The position numbers and the translations under genes were made by a program. A model generated the notes under the pieces. That model had not been told where the DNA came from and searched no databases. It worked only from the letters and a program-made list of their open reading frames with translations. 64,000 bases of DNA from Dyella_B humi (GTDB lineage: Bacteria; Pseudomonadota; Gammaproteobacteria; Xanthomonadales; Rhodanobacteraceae): the NCBI RefSeq assembly GCF_044904605.1, contig NZ_JADIKI010000023.1:2294001-2358000 (forward strand), in the 5' to 3' direction. Below are positions 24,546 through 32,803 of this stretch, piece after piece (the stretch's first letter is position 1; each line of letters starts with the position of its first letter).

Positions 24546-27431
24546 TTAGAAAGTGCCGCGCACGCCCACGGTATACACCGTGCCATCCGCCTCCGCGTAT
24601 AGGAAGCGATTGGGATACACGGAGTAATCGTAAAGATGCGACTGCGTCAGATTGGTGCCGGATACGAACAGCGAGACGTGTTTGCTGAGCTTGTAGCTGG
24701 CGCTCAGATCCAGTTCGCCGTAGTCCGTCCGGGTGGCAGGCTGCGCACCTGATCCGAAGGCAAGGCTCTCCAGATATTTTCCGCGCCAGTTATATGCCAA
24801 GCGTACCTGCCAGCGTCCCTTCTCGTAGTAGCCGCTGAGGTTGGCCGAATCGCCAATACCTGGGACCGCGAACTTGCCGGACGTGCTGATGGTGCCTGGA
24901 CTCAAGTTGGCGCTGCTTTGGACGTGAGTGTAATTGAATGCCATGCCCAGGCCATCGAACGGTGCCGGCAGCACGTTCTTGAACTGATAGTTGAAGGTCA
25001 GTTCTTCGCCGTAGATCCTCGCCGAATTCAGATTGATCGGCTCGCTCAACGACCAGGTCTGGCCCAGGAACTCCACCGGCGTGCTGACGATCGTGCTGAA
25101 GTTGCTGACACGCTTGTAAAAGGTCTCGAGGGCCAGATAGCTGGCATCGTCGATGTACCACTCCATGCCGGTGTCGAAGTTGGTCGACGTATAAGGCTGA
25201 AGATCAGGATTGCCCTGGCTGATCGTCAACGATTCCGGACGAGTACCGAAGCTTTGGTTGTAATAGAGATTGCTCAGCTGGGGCGGCGTCAGGGTTTTGG
25301 AAACGGAGAAGCGATAGATCAAATTGTCGAGCAGATTAAGCTTGAAGTTCACCGCCGGTAGCCACTTGTGATAGCCACCCGTGGCGGACTGCGGTTGCAG
25401 CGGTCCGAACGTCACCTGGCTCGCACTGGTGTCATTGGGGTCCACGTAGTAGCTGGTGGGTTGCTGGAAAATCGCCTGGGACTCCGAGCTCATGTGCAAG
25501 TAGCGCACGCCGACATCCAGGGCCCAGGGCTTTTCCCACATCGTGCCTTCGAACACCGCTTTGGCGAAGGCTGCCTTCTCGACTTCACGCACTTCGTTGA
25601 AGCTGCCAGGATTTACCTGTGGCCCGAAACTGTGGTACTGGGCGAGCGCGGCGAGCAGGGCTGCGCGCTTGTCGGGCGTCAATTGATTGTAAGCCGCGGG
25701 CGTCGTCAGCCACTGAAAATATGCAGGTACGTTGTACTGAATCCATTGCGTCGGCAGTCCCGGCTGTGAAACACCGCTGATTGGCGCCGGAGGCGTGTAA
25801 ATGTACGCGCCGACGGCGCTGGCCGGTACCTGCACGGCATAGCCGCAGTACGCATTGCACAGGATGCCGTTCGGCGTGGATACCGACACCGACTTGTTGT
25901 AATCCCGATTTTCCTGCACGCCGAATTCAAGGTTGGACAAGATGCCGGTGTCAAAACTCTTGGAGAAATTCAGCTGATACTGGGTGACGCCTTCGGTGAT
26001 GTTGTTCGACTGGCCGCCCGCATTACAGCAGTGCGCGTACAGATCGTTCAGGTTGGTGGTGGAAAGAATGTTGGTGTAGCTCGGCGGGTTGTTGTTGCCG
26101 TTGTTGGTCCAGGTCGGATTGACGCCGACATTTCGCGTGCCAATCACCGCGAAGTAGCCGTCAGCGCTTTGCTTGTTCCAGGCTTTTGAGTTGGATACAT
26201 CCAGGCTGATGGTGCTCGACGGGTCAATGTTGAAAGCCAGATTCAACCCGTTCTGCATCATCTTTTCATCGCTTGGGTTGTAGGCGACGACATAGTCGTT
26301 CGACATCACGCCGGCAGGCTTTCGCACGTAGTTCAACACGGTGTTGTTGGCATCCGTGGTGAGCGACTGGATGTCACTGGCGTTGCCGTATTCACCGAAT
26401 TCGTGTTCGAGCGGTTTGATCTGATAGCCCGCGTACAAGGTGTCGAACTTGACGGTCAATTGGTCGATCGGGCGCCAATCAATGGCGCCGCTGAAACTCT
26501 TGCGGGTGCGCTCCTCATTGACCACGTTGTTGGCCAGCGTTTCAGGGATGGCGACATGCGTGTAATTGGGATTGCTTAACCCAGAAAGCTGGGAAATATT
26601 CTGGTTGGCATACCAGGAATTGGCCTGCGTGTTGATCTGCGTGTCATCGCGCTTGTAGTACTGCACGGAGGCCAGAACGCCGAAGGTGTGATCCGAATTG
26701 GTCCAGCCGGCCAAGCCGGATACTTTGGGCGTGGTTTTGCCAGCCCAACTGCCGGTAAGGTTGCTGTTGACCCCGGCGGCGGAACCGGTCGCGTGAAAAC
26801 CGTTGAAGTCCAGCGGGCGCGCGGTTTGAATGTCCACGACACCGCCGATATCGACTTCGGAAATATCGGCCGATGAGGTCTTGTTGACCTGAGCGAGGCT
26901 GATGATGTCCGCAGGAAGCACGTTGAAATCGAACGCGCGCGTAGAGGTTAAACTCGAGCTCTGAGAGGCCGTGGCCATCTGGCGGCCGTTCACCGTCACG
27001 GCCACGAAATCTGGCCCAAAGCCGCGGATGGCGATCTGGCTGGATTCGCCGCCGCTTCTATTGACCGATACGCCGGGCACGCGCTGCAAGGCGTCGGCGA
27101 CATTCGGATCGGGGAATTTCCCATTCTCTTCCGCGGAAATCGAGTCGACGACGTTGACGGAGTTCTGTTTGATCGACTCGGCGCGCTGGATCGCGGCGAG
27201 CTGGCCGGTGACCGTGATCGCGGTGAGATTGGTGGCTTTTTTCTTGTCGTCGGTCTTCTTCGTGCCGCTGCTGTCGTCGCTGCTGCCTTGGCCGGCCGGT
27301 GCGGCCGTAGCCGTGGATGGTGCCGGTGCGCTGGTTTGCGCGTGTGCTTGTACGTTATAGCCGACCAGACCGGCGAACCCCATCGCAGCCAGCGCTAGGC
27401 GCACTGAGTGCGCCATTGAGTTGTGTTGCAT
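24546..27431 (-). CDS. TonB-dependent receptor for galactosides
   Basis: 961 residues. A signal peptide (ALAAMGFAGLVGYNVQAHAQ) is followed by a Ser/Thr/Lys-rich linker. The plug domain begins at ITVTGQLAAIQRAESIKQNS, with FPDPNVADALQRVPGVSVNR and IAIRGFGPDFVAVTVNGR. The 22-strand barrel ends in VYTVGVRGTF with the expected terminal Phe. This plug type, with IKQNSVNVVDSISAEENGKF, is common in carbohydrate-import receptors of Xanthomonadales and Caulobacter. It heads the GH35-GH27 operon, so it probably imports galactose-containing oligosaccharides with TonB/ExbBD energy. Confidence 0.9.
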   Translation of the reverse strand: MQHNSMAHSVRLALAAMGFAGLVGYNVQAHAQTSAPAPSTATAAPAGQGSSDDSSGTKKTDDKKKATNLTAITVTGQLAAIQRAESIKQNSVNVVDSISAEENGKFPDPNVADALQRVPGVSVNRSGGESSQIAIRGFGPDFVAVTVNGRQMATASQSSSLTSTRAFDFNVLPADIISLAQVNKTSSADISEVDIGGVVDIQTARPLDFNGFHATGSAAGVNSNLTGSWAGKTTPKVSGLAGWTNSDHTFGVLASVQYYKRDDTQINTQANSWYANQNISQLSGLSNPNYTHVAIPETLANNVVNEERTRKSFSGAIDWRPIDQLTVKFDTLYAGYQIKPLEHEFGEYGNASDIQSLTTDANNTVLNYVRKPAGVMSNDYVVAYNPSDEKMMQNGLNLAFNIDPSSTISLDVSNSKAWNKQSADGYFAVIGTRNVGVNPTWTNNGNNNPPSYTNILSTTNLNDLYAHCCNAGGQSNNITEGVTQYQLNFSKSFDTGILSNLEFGVQENRDYNKSVSVSTPNGILCNAYCGYAVQVPASAVGAYIYTPPAPISGVSQPGLPTQWIQYNVPAYFQWLTTPAAYNQLTPDKRAALLAALAQYHSFGPQVNPGSFNEVREVEKAAFAKAVFEGTMWEKPWALDVGVRYLHMSSESQAIFQQPTSYYVDPNDTSASQVTFGPLQPQSATGGYHKWLPAVNFKLNLLDNLIYRFSVSKTLTPPQLSNLYYNQSFGTRPESLTISQGNPDLQPYTSTNFDTGMEWYIDDASYLALETFYKRVSNFSTIVSTPVEFLGQTWSLSEPINLNSARIYGEELTFNYQFKNVLPAPFDGLGMAFNYTHVQSSANLSPGTISTSGKFAVPGIGDSANLSGYYEKGRWQVRLAYNWRGKYLESLAFGSGAQPATRTDYGELDLSASYKLSKHVSLFVSGTNLTQSHLYDYSVYPNRFLYAEADGTVYTVGVRGTF

Positions 27432-27723
27432 CGAAAACCCCTCCCGTGTGGAACTACGTTGCCAATCACGAATGCGATGTCGCGTGACGCAGAGCTACTC
27501 CCGCCGGCATTGCTCATGTCGACGTCGCACTCAATCCCACTGGAAAAACATCCTCGGCCTTTTCGGCCGTGCCCCCTCGATGTTCGCCAGTTACGGCGCG
27601 AAAGCAGCTTTGAACAGGCAATCCGGAACCAAGCTGATTCGGGCCAACTTCATTTGTCGTATTTTAGGATAATAAGAGATTAACGCGCCGGACAAGCTGC
27701 GCCGCAGCATTTCATGACAAGCA
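27432..27723. promoter_or_regulatory. Promoter region of the TonB receptor operon
   Basis: About 290 bases upstream of the receptor. An AT-rich block at 27655-27685 (TATTTTAGGATAATAAGAG) could supply a minus-strand -10 region. I saw no clear palindromic operator comparable with those of the LacI-linked loci in this window. Confidence 0.4.
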
Positions 27724-27748
27724 AAAAGCCCGCATTGCGCGGGCTTTT
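27724..27748. terminator. Rho-independent terminator (bidirectional)
   Basis: AAAAGCCCGC and GCGGGCTTTT pair around ATTGC. It lies 67 bases downstream of the AGE-family stop on the minus strand and ends the LacI-permease-kinase-isomerase transcript. Confidence 0.9.
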
Positions 27749-27766
27749 CATTCAGTGAGTTACCTT

Positions 27767-27806
27767 ACATGGCTGTCATTTACGCTTTCGCGAATGACGG
27801 CCATGT
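27767..27806. repeat. GTCATT/AATGAC inverted repeat, copy 1
   Basis: ACATGGCTGTCATT and AATGACGGCCATGT are inverted arms with one wobble, spaced by twelve bases (TACGCTTTCGCG). A similar element is at 42182-42213. Both sit just beyond the stop of a minus-strand gene. Confidence 0.75.
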
Positions 27807-27814
27807 GGCACATC

Positions 27815-29032
27815 TCAAGGCTTGCCACCTTGGCGAATCAACGCCATCACTTCGTAGCACGCACCCATGGTGTGATAGTCCACCTTACCCGCAGGACTTT
27901 TCTCGTTGCTGTACTTCTGGTTGTCCTGAGTGAGGATGCGATACCACGCGCCGTATTGGTGGTCGATGAAGTGATCCCACGAGTAGGCCCATAGCTTCAT
28001 GTACCACTCGTCGTACTTCGCATCGCCTGTGCGTGCGTGCAGCAGCGCGGCGGCGGCCAGCGATTCGGCTTGCACCCAGAAGTATTTGTCGCCGTCGCAG
28101 ACGCTGCCTTCCGGCGCGAAGCCGTAGCAGATGCCGCCGTGCACGGGATCCCACGCGCGCTCTAGCGCGGTGTCGAACAAGTGTTGAGCGGTCGGTAGGA
28201 TCCACGCTTCGTGCTCGCCGCGTTCCTGCAGCAACGGTTCCATGATCATCAGCAGCTTCGCCCACTCGGTCTGATGGCCGGGCTGAAAACCCCAGGGACG
28301 GAACAGGTGCTTGGGATCGTCGCGGTGGTAATCCCAGTCGATGCTCCAGTCGACGTGATAGTGCTCCCACACCAGGCCGTCGGCGAGTTTGGCTTGGCGC
28401 TGCGTCATGGTGCGCGCGAGCGTGAGTGCGCGGTCGAGGTAACGCGTTTCCTTGCTGGCCTGGTACGCGGCGAGCATCGCCTCGCACATGTGCATGTTGG
28501 CGTTCTGGCCGCGGTAGGTACTGAACTGCCACTGCGGATCCGCTTCGTCGCGATAAAGGCTTGCTTGCGCATCCCAGAAATGCCGCTCCAACAGCTGCCA
28601 GGTTTCATCCATCCAGGCGGTGACTTCTGTGATGCCAGCCTTCAGCGCCGTGGAGTAAGCGAGCAGCACGAAGGCCAAGCCATAACAGTGATTGGTGCGA
28701 TCTTCCGGTTTGCCGTCGCGAAGCGTCCATGCATAGCCGCCGGTGCTGGCGTCGCGATGCACGTCGCGCAGATAACGCAGGCCGTGGCGCGTGGCGTCGA
28801 GATATTCGGGCTTGCCGAACTCGATCGCCGCCATCGCGTAGTTGAAGACGAAGCGCGTGCTGCTCACCAGGTGACGATGACTGGCGTCGTACACCGTGCC
28901 GTCGTCGAGGTAGTAATGAAAGAAGCCGCCCGCCGGATCGATCGCGTGCGGGTGGTAGAACGTCATGGTCTGCGCGATGTGTTCGCGCAAAAAGGTTTCG
29001 GAATGGAAATCCGGTTGCGCCGGCGTAGTCAT
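27815..29032 (-). CDS. AGE family epimerase/isomerase, candidate mannose isomerase
   Basis: 405 residues forming an N-acyl-glucosamine 2-epimerase (AGE) type (alpha/alpha)6 barrel. Typical landmarks are HLVSSTRFVFNYAMA, TNHCYGLAFVLLAYS, ANMHMCEAMLAAYQAS, PGHQTEWAKLLMIME and VDYHTMGACYEVM, with the conserved His residues. Bacterial members at this length interconvert mannose and fructose, or epimerise hexoses. Its ATG overlaps the stop of the fructokinase gene by four bases, and a GH92 mannosidase lies in the same locus. That context strongly suggests conversion of free mannose to fructose, which the adjacent kinase then phosphorylates. Confidence 0.85.
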   Translation of the reverse strand: MTTPAQPDFHSETFLREHIAQTMTFYHPHAIDPAGGFFHYYLDDGTVYDASHRHLVSSTRFVFNYAMAAIEFGKPEYLDATRHGLRYLRDVHRDASTGGYAWTLRDGKPEDRTNHCYGLAFVLLAYSTALKAGITEVTAWMDETWQLLERHFWDAQASLYRDEADPQWQFSTYRGQNANMHMCEAMLAAYQASKETRYLDRALTLARTMTQRQAKLADGLVWEHYHVDWSIDWDYHRDDPKHLFRPWGFQPGHQTEWAKLLMIMEPLLQERGEHEAWILPTAQHLFDTALERAWDPVHGGICYGFAPEGSVCDGDKYFWVQAESLAAAALLHARTGDAKYDEWYMKLWAYSWDHFIDHQYGAWYRILTQDNQKYSNEKSPAGKVDYHTMGACYEVMALIRQGGKP

Positions 29033-30009
29033 GCGTACGTCTCCATGAATTGTTCGACCTCGTCGGCATGCGGCATCGCGGCGAACGAGCCATGCCGGGT
29101 CACCGCCACGGCGCCGCAGGCGCTGGCAAAGCGCAGTGCGGCGTGCAGGCGCGGTAGCGTGGCCACCCAGGCATCGAGAGCAGCGGCGGTGATGTTCTGC
29201 TCGGCAAACTGGTACAGCAGGCCGCCGACAAAGGCATCGCCTGCGCCGGTGCTATCGACCATCGGTACGTCGTAGCAAGGCAACTCGCCTTGCACGTCCG
29301 GATGGAACCAGCGCAAAGGCTTCGGGCCATCGGTGACGATCAGCAGTCGCGCATTGCCGTCCCACAGGCGCTCAAGCAGCGCTTCCTCGCCTTCGTTCGC
29401 CAGCCAGTCGAATTCCTCAGCGCTGAGCTTCACCACGTCGGCCAGTAGCAATGCCGGCCATACATGCGGACGAGGCTCGCTACCGCGCGGCCACAGGGCG
29501 GGGCGCAGGTTGAGATCGAAGCTCACCAGCGCACCGGACTGCCGTGCGCGGCGCATGCCGGTGAGCGTGACGTCGGCCAGATCCGTATCGGTCATGCTGT
29601 TGGAGCAAACGTGGAACACGGCGGTGTTCTCGAACGTCTGCGAGCGGAAATGTTCGATGCGGAACAGCAGATCGGCCGACGGCGGACGGTAGAAGGCGAA
29701 GCTGCGTTCGCCGCGTTCGTCCAGCGTGACGAACGCCAGCGCAGTGTTGGCCTCACCCGTACGCACTACATCGGCGGTATCTACGCCAGCTTGCTGCAGG
29801 CTATGCAGCAGGAAATCGCCGAAGCGATCCAGCCCCAGCATGCCGGCAAAGCGCACATGGCTGCCGAGCTTGGCCACCGCGACCGCCACGTTGGCAGGTG
29901 CGCCGCCGGCGAAGGGAACGAACTGGCGCGCAAAGCCGTGGCCATCGCGGCCTTCGCCATGCATATCGATCAAAGCCTCGCCGAAGCAGAGGATGGAACG
30001 TTTCATCAA
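29029..30009 (-). CDS. PfkB-family carbohydrate kinase, probable fructokinase
   Basis: 326 residues beginning ILCFGEALIDMHGEG. PfkB signature 1 region FAGGAPANVAVAVAKLG and signature 2 DSTGAGDAFVGGLLYQF (catalytic Asp in GAGD) are intact. RPPSADLLFR in the lid region and its overall pattern match bacterial fructokinases (ScrK/FrcK type). It is coupled by a four-base overlap to the downstream AGE isomerase. In the locus it would make fructose 6-phosphate from fructose derived from mannose. ATG 30009 and ATG 30006 are adjacent; the first is given. Confidence 0.87.
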   Translation of the reverse strand: MMKRSILCFGEALIDMHGEGRDGHGFARQFVPFAGGAPANVAVAVAKLGSHVRFAGMLGLDRFGDFLLHSLQQAGVDTADVVRTGEANTALAFVTLDERGERSFAFYRPPSADLLFRIEHFRSQTFENTAVFHVCSNSMTDTDLADVTLTGMRRARQSGALVSFDLNLRPALWPRGSEPRPHVWPALLLADVVKLSAEEFDWLANEGEEALLERLWDGNARLLIVTDGPKPLRWFHPDVQGELPCYDVPMVDSTGAGDAFVGGLLYQFAEQNITAAALDAWVATLPRLHAALRFASACGAVAVTRHGSFAAMPHADEVEQFMETYA

Positions 30010-30070
30010 AGACCCCGAATAGAAATACGTATGGATGTAATGAGAAGGATGCGCGCTGTCCGACTTTCTA

Positions 30071-30176
30071 CCTCCCCCTGCTTGCAGGGATGAGGTTGGG
30101 CGGGGGAATGCTTGCGGGAAACTTCAAGGCAAGTGTGCGACCCCAGCCCAACCCTCCCTGCGTGCAGGGGAGGGAG
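30071..30176. repeat. Composite inverted repeat element, copy B
   Basis: Same architecture as 21291-21401: the left arm CCTCCCCCTGCTTGCAGGGA, the core CTTGCGGGAAACTTCA, and an inverted right arm ending near 30176. It separates the fructokinase from the permease gene within one strand of genes. Confidence 0.85.
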
Positions 30177-30180
30177 CACA

Positions 30181-31503
30181 TCATTGCGGTGCGACAGGCG
30201 CGCTGCGGATGTTCGAGCCGCGCAAGCCGTAGAACACGATGTAGCCGTAGCACAGCGCCGGCAGCACGAATGCATGCTGGATGCCGATGTTGTCGGCCAG
30301 CACGCCCTGCAGCCAGGGCACCAGCGCGCCGCCGACGATTGCCATGATCAACAGACTCGACGCCCTGCCCGTGAGCGGTCCCATGCGCTCGATGCCGAGC
30401 GAAAAGATGGTGGGGAACATGATCGAGTTGAACAAGCCGATCGCTACGATGCTGTACATCGCCGTGGTGCCGCTGGTGCTCATGGTGGCGATCAGCAGCA
30501 ACACGTTTACCGCGGCGAACACGGCAAGCAGTTTGCGCGGAGAAAGCTTGGCCAACAGCGCGGAGCCGATGAAGCGCCCAACCATCGCGCCGCCCCAGTA
30601 GAGCGACACGTAATGTGCGGCTTCTTGTTCGCTCATGTGACCGATCTGCGGCTCGGACAGGTAGTTCACCATGAAGCTGCCGATCGACACTTCTGCGCCG
30701 ACGTAGAAGAAGATGCCCAGCACACCGAACAACACGTGTGGATAGCGCAACGCATCCAGCAGCGTGTGATGGGTGGGATCGGCCTTCTCGGTGCTTTCCT
30801 CCAGCGAGGGCAGGCGGAACAGCCACACGAAGATCGCCAACAGCACCAGCACCACGGCCAAGCCAACGTAAGGCATCTGTACGGATTGCGCTTCCTGCGT
30901 GCGATAGATCACCTGCTCGCTGGCGGAGAGGCTCGCGATCTCGGCCGCGCTTTTCACCTTGGTGGAAAGAATCAGCAGGCTGCCGAATACCGGCGCGATG
31001 GTGGTGCCGAACGAATTGAGTGCCTGCGCTAGCGTGAGGCGGCTGGAACTGGTCCTTTCAGGACCTAGCAGCGCCACGTACGCATTGGCCGCAACCTGCA
31101 GCACCGTGATGCCGGTGGCCAGCACGAACAGCGCGCCGAGAAACGCCGGATACAGGCGCAAACCTGCCGCCGGCCAGAAACCCAGCGCGCCGATGCCTGC
31201 GATCACCAGGCCCGTGACGATGCTTTTCTTGTAGCCCAGATGCGCCACCACGCGACCGGCGGGCAGCGACATCAGGAAGTACGCGCCGAAGAAGGTGAAC
31301 TGCACCAGCATCGCCTGTGCATAGTTCAATTCGAACACCGCCTTCAGGTGCGGAATCAGAATGTCGTTGAGGCAAGTGAGAAAGCCCCACATGAAGAACA
31401 CCGTCGTGATGACGGTGAGCGCGAGCGGGAAGTACGTGTAGCGGGTGTCGTTGGAGGCCGTCGACAGTCCAGAGGACGGCGGGGTAGCTGCGGTAAAAGC
31501 CAT
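30181..31503 (-). CDS. FucP-family sugar:H+ symporter (MFS)
   Basis: 440 residues with twelve predicted helices. The FucP/GluP signature VFFMWGFLTCLNDILIPHLK is near the start. ALNSFGTTIAPVFGSLLIL and NSIMFPTIFSLGIERMG are further family hallmarks. Members import fucose, glucose, galactose or mannose with protons. It lies 15 bases after the LacI gene and upstream of the fructokinase, with a 107-base repeat element between. Mannose is the best candidate because a mannosidase, an isomerase and a fructokinase complete the pathway around it. Confidence 0.87.
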   Translation of the reverse strand: MAFTAATPPSSGLSTASNDTRYTYFPLALTVITTVFFMWGFLTCLNDILIPHLKAVFELNYAQAMLVQFTFFGAYFLMSLPAGRVVAHLGYKKSIVTGLVIAGIGALGFWPAAGLRLYPAFLGALFVLATGITVLQVAANAYVALLGPERTSSSRLTLAQALNSFGTTIAPVFGSLLILSTKVKSAAEIASLSASEQVIYRTQEAQSVQMPYVGLAVVLVLLAIFVWLFRLPSLEESTEKADPTHHTLLDALRYPHVLFGVLGIFFYVGAEVSIGSFMVNYLSEPQIGHMSEQEAAHYVSLYWGGAMVGRFIGSALLAKLSPRKLLAVFAAVNVLLLIATMSTSGTTAMYSIVAIGLFNSIMFPTIFSLGIERMGPLTGRASSLLIMAIVGGALVPWLQGVLADNIGIQHAFVLPALCYGYIVFYGLRGSNIRSAPVAPQ

Positions 31504-31518
31504 GATGAAATCCGATAA

Positions 31519-32568
31519 TCAGGCGTGCGGCGGACAACTGCTTGCGCGTACCAGCAATTGCACGGGTGCAATGGTTTGACGAGGAGGGGAGGAGGGATCC
31601 TGCACGCGCTGCAGGATCAGTTCCGCGGCCTGGCGGCCACGGTCGCGTGGCGTCACCGCCAGCGTGGTCAGCGGCGGTGCGCTGACCGCGGCTTCGGCGA
31701 TGTCGTCGAAGCCGGTGAGGGCGAAATCGCTGCCGGGTTGCAGGCCGCGTTGATGCAGTCCCAGCATCAGGCCCAGCGCCACCGCATCGTTGTAGCAGAC
31801 GGCGGCGGTCGGTGCGGTTTTGCCCTTGAACAAGTGCTCGCTCTGCGCCACCGCATCCAGGCGGTTGGGTACGCATTCCACGATCCAGCTCGGCTCTACG
31901 GCCAAGCCCGCGGCCTTCATCGCTTCGATATAGCCGGCGCGACGCTGGCGGCAGGAACTGGAGCCCTGATGTCCGCCGTAGAACGCGATGTGCTTGTGAC
32001 CCTGTTCGATCAAGTGTTCCGTGGCCAGGCGCGCGCCGCGCTGGTTGTCCAGGAACAGGCGATCCCAGTGATCACAGGCGGCCACGTCGCCGCTCACCTC
32101 GCGGTTGAACAGCAGCAGCGGCGTCAGCGAACCCACGGCGGAAAGAATCTGCTGTGCGTCGCTGCCTTCGGCGGGCGAAAGAATGATGCCGGCCGGCCCG
32201 TGCTCCATCAGCGAGCCGAGCACCGCCAGCTCGCGTTCGGTGGACTCGCCGGTGCTGCCCAGCAACGTCACGAAGCCGGTATCGCCGAGTATTTCATCGA
32301 CGCCCGCAGCGAATTCCGCGAAGAACGGATTGGCCAGATCGTTGAGCACCAGCGCGATGCTCGACGACGTGCGCCGACGCAGGTTCGCCGCGGCGCGGTT
32401 ATAGACGTAACCCTGGCGGCGCAGCTCTTCTTCCACGCGCGCGCGAGTGTGTTTGTTGACCAGCGGGCTGCCCCGCAAGACGAGCGAAACCGTAGCGCGG
32501 GAGACGTCGCAACCCGCGGCAATATCGCTCAGAGTGACCTTACGGCCGACCGGCGGTGTGTTCCCCAT
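31519..32568 (-). CDS. LacI-family repressor of the mannoside locus
   Basis: 349 residues. The helix-turn-helix is VTLSDIAAGCDVSRATVSLV, near residues 11-30, with the hinge YNRAAANLRRRTSSSIALVL. The effector domain carries LVLNDLANPFFAEF and ALTGFDDIAEAAVSAPPLTT. It is the first gene of the LacI-permease-kinase-isomerase operon and diverges from the GH92 gene. Two copies of the palindrome TTGGAACGATCCAA occupy the shared 235-base gap. Repression of both directions with mannose or a derivative as inducer is inferred. Confidence 0.88.
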   Translation of the reverse strand: MGNTPPVGRKVTLSDIAAGCDVSRATVSLVLRGSPLVNKHTRARVEEELRRQGYVYNRAAANLRRRTSSSIALVLNDLANPFFAEFAAGVDEILGDTGFVTLLGSTGESTERELAVLGSLMEHGPAGIILSPAEGSDAQQILSAVGSLTPLLLFNREVSGDVAACDHWDRLFLDNQRGARLATEHLIEQGHKHIAFYGGHQGSSSCRQRRAGYIEAMKAAGLAVEPSWIVECVPNRLDAVAQSEHLFKGKTAPTAAVCYNDAVALGLMLGLHQRGLQPGSDFALTGFDDIAEAAVSAPPLTTLAVTPRDRGRQAAELILQRVQDPSSPPRQTIAPVQLLVRASSCPPHA

Positions 32569-32586
32569 TTATCTCAGAACCTCGCC

Positions 32587-32602
32587 TTTGGAACGATCCA
32601 AA
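32587..32602. promoter_or_regulatory. LacI-type operator of the mannoside locus, copy 1
   Basis: TTTGGAACGATCCAAA, a palindrome apart from its centre, lies 19 bases upstream of the LacI start. This position fits autorepression. The inner 14 bases are repeated exactly at 32680. Confidence 0.75.
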
Positions 32603-32679
32603 TGTACCTGAACCCGCAAATTGGTGATCCTGCACTGCAGCATGCCAAGCCCTCCTTCCCGGTGTTAGCGTCCGGCGCC

Positions 32680-32693
32680 TTGGAACGATCCAA
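32680..32693. promoter_or_regulatory. LacI-type operator of the mannoside locus, copy 2
   Basis: TTGGAACGATCCAA, identical to the core of copy 1 and centred 92 bases from it, on the GH92 side of the divergent gap. Confidence 0.75.
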
Positions 32694-32803
32694 CCCGCCC
32701 GCCCCACCATCGGCCCCCCTCCGGGGAAGGACCCGAGCCGAGTATGGAGCTTTGCGGACTCCCCAGTCCGCATTAACCGAAGACATTAACAGGCCCCTAT
32801 CCA

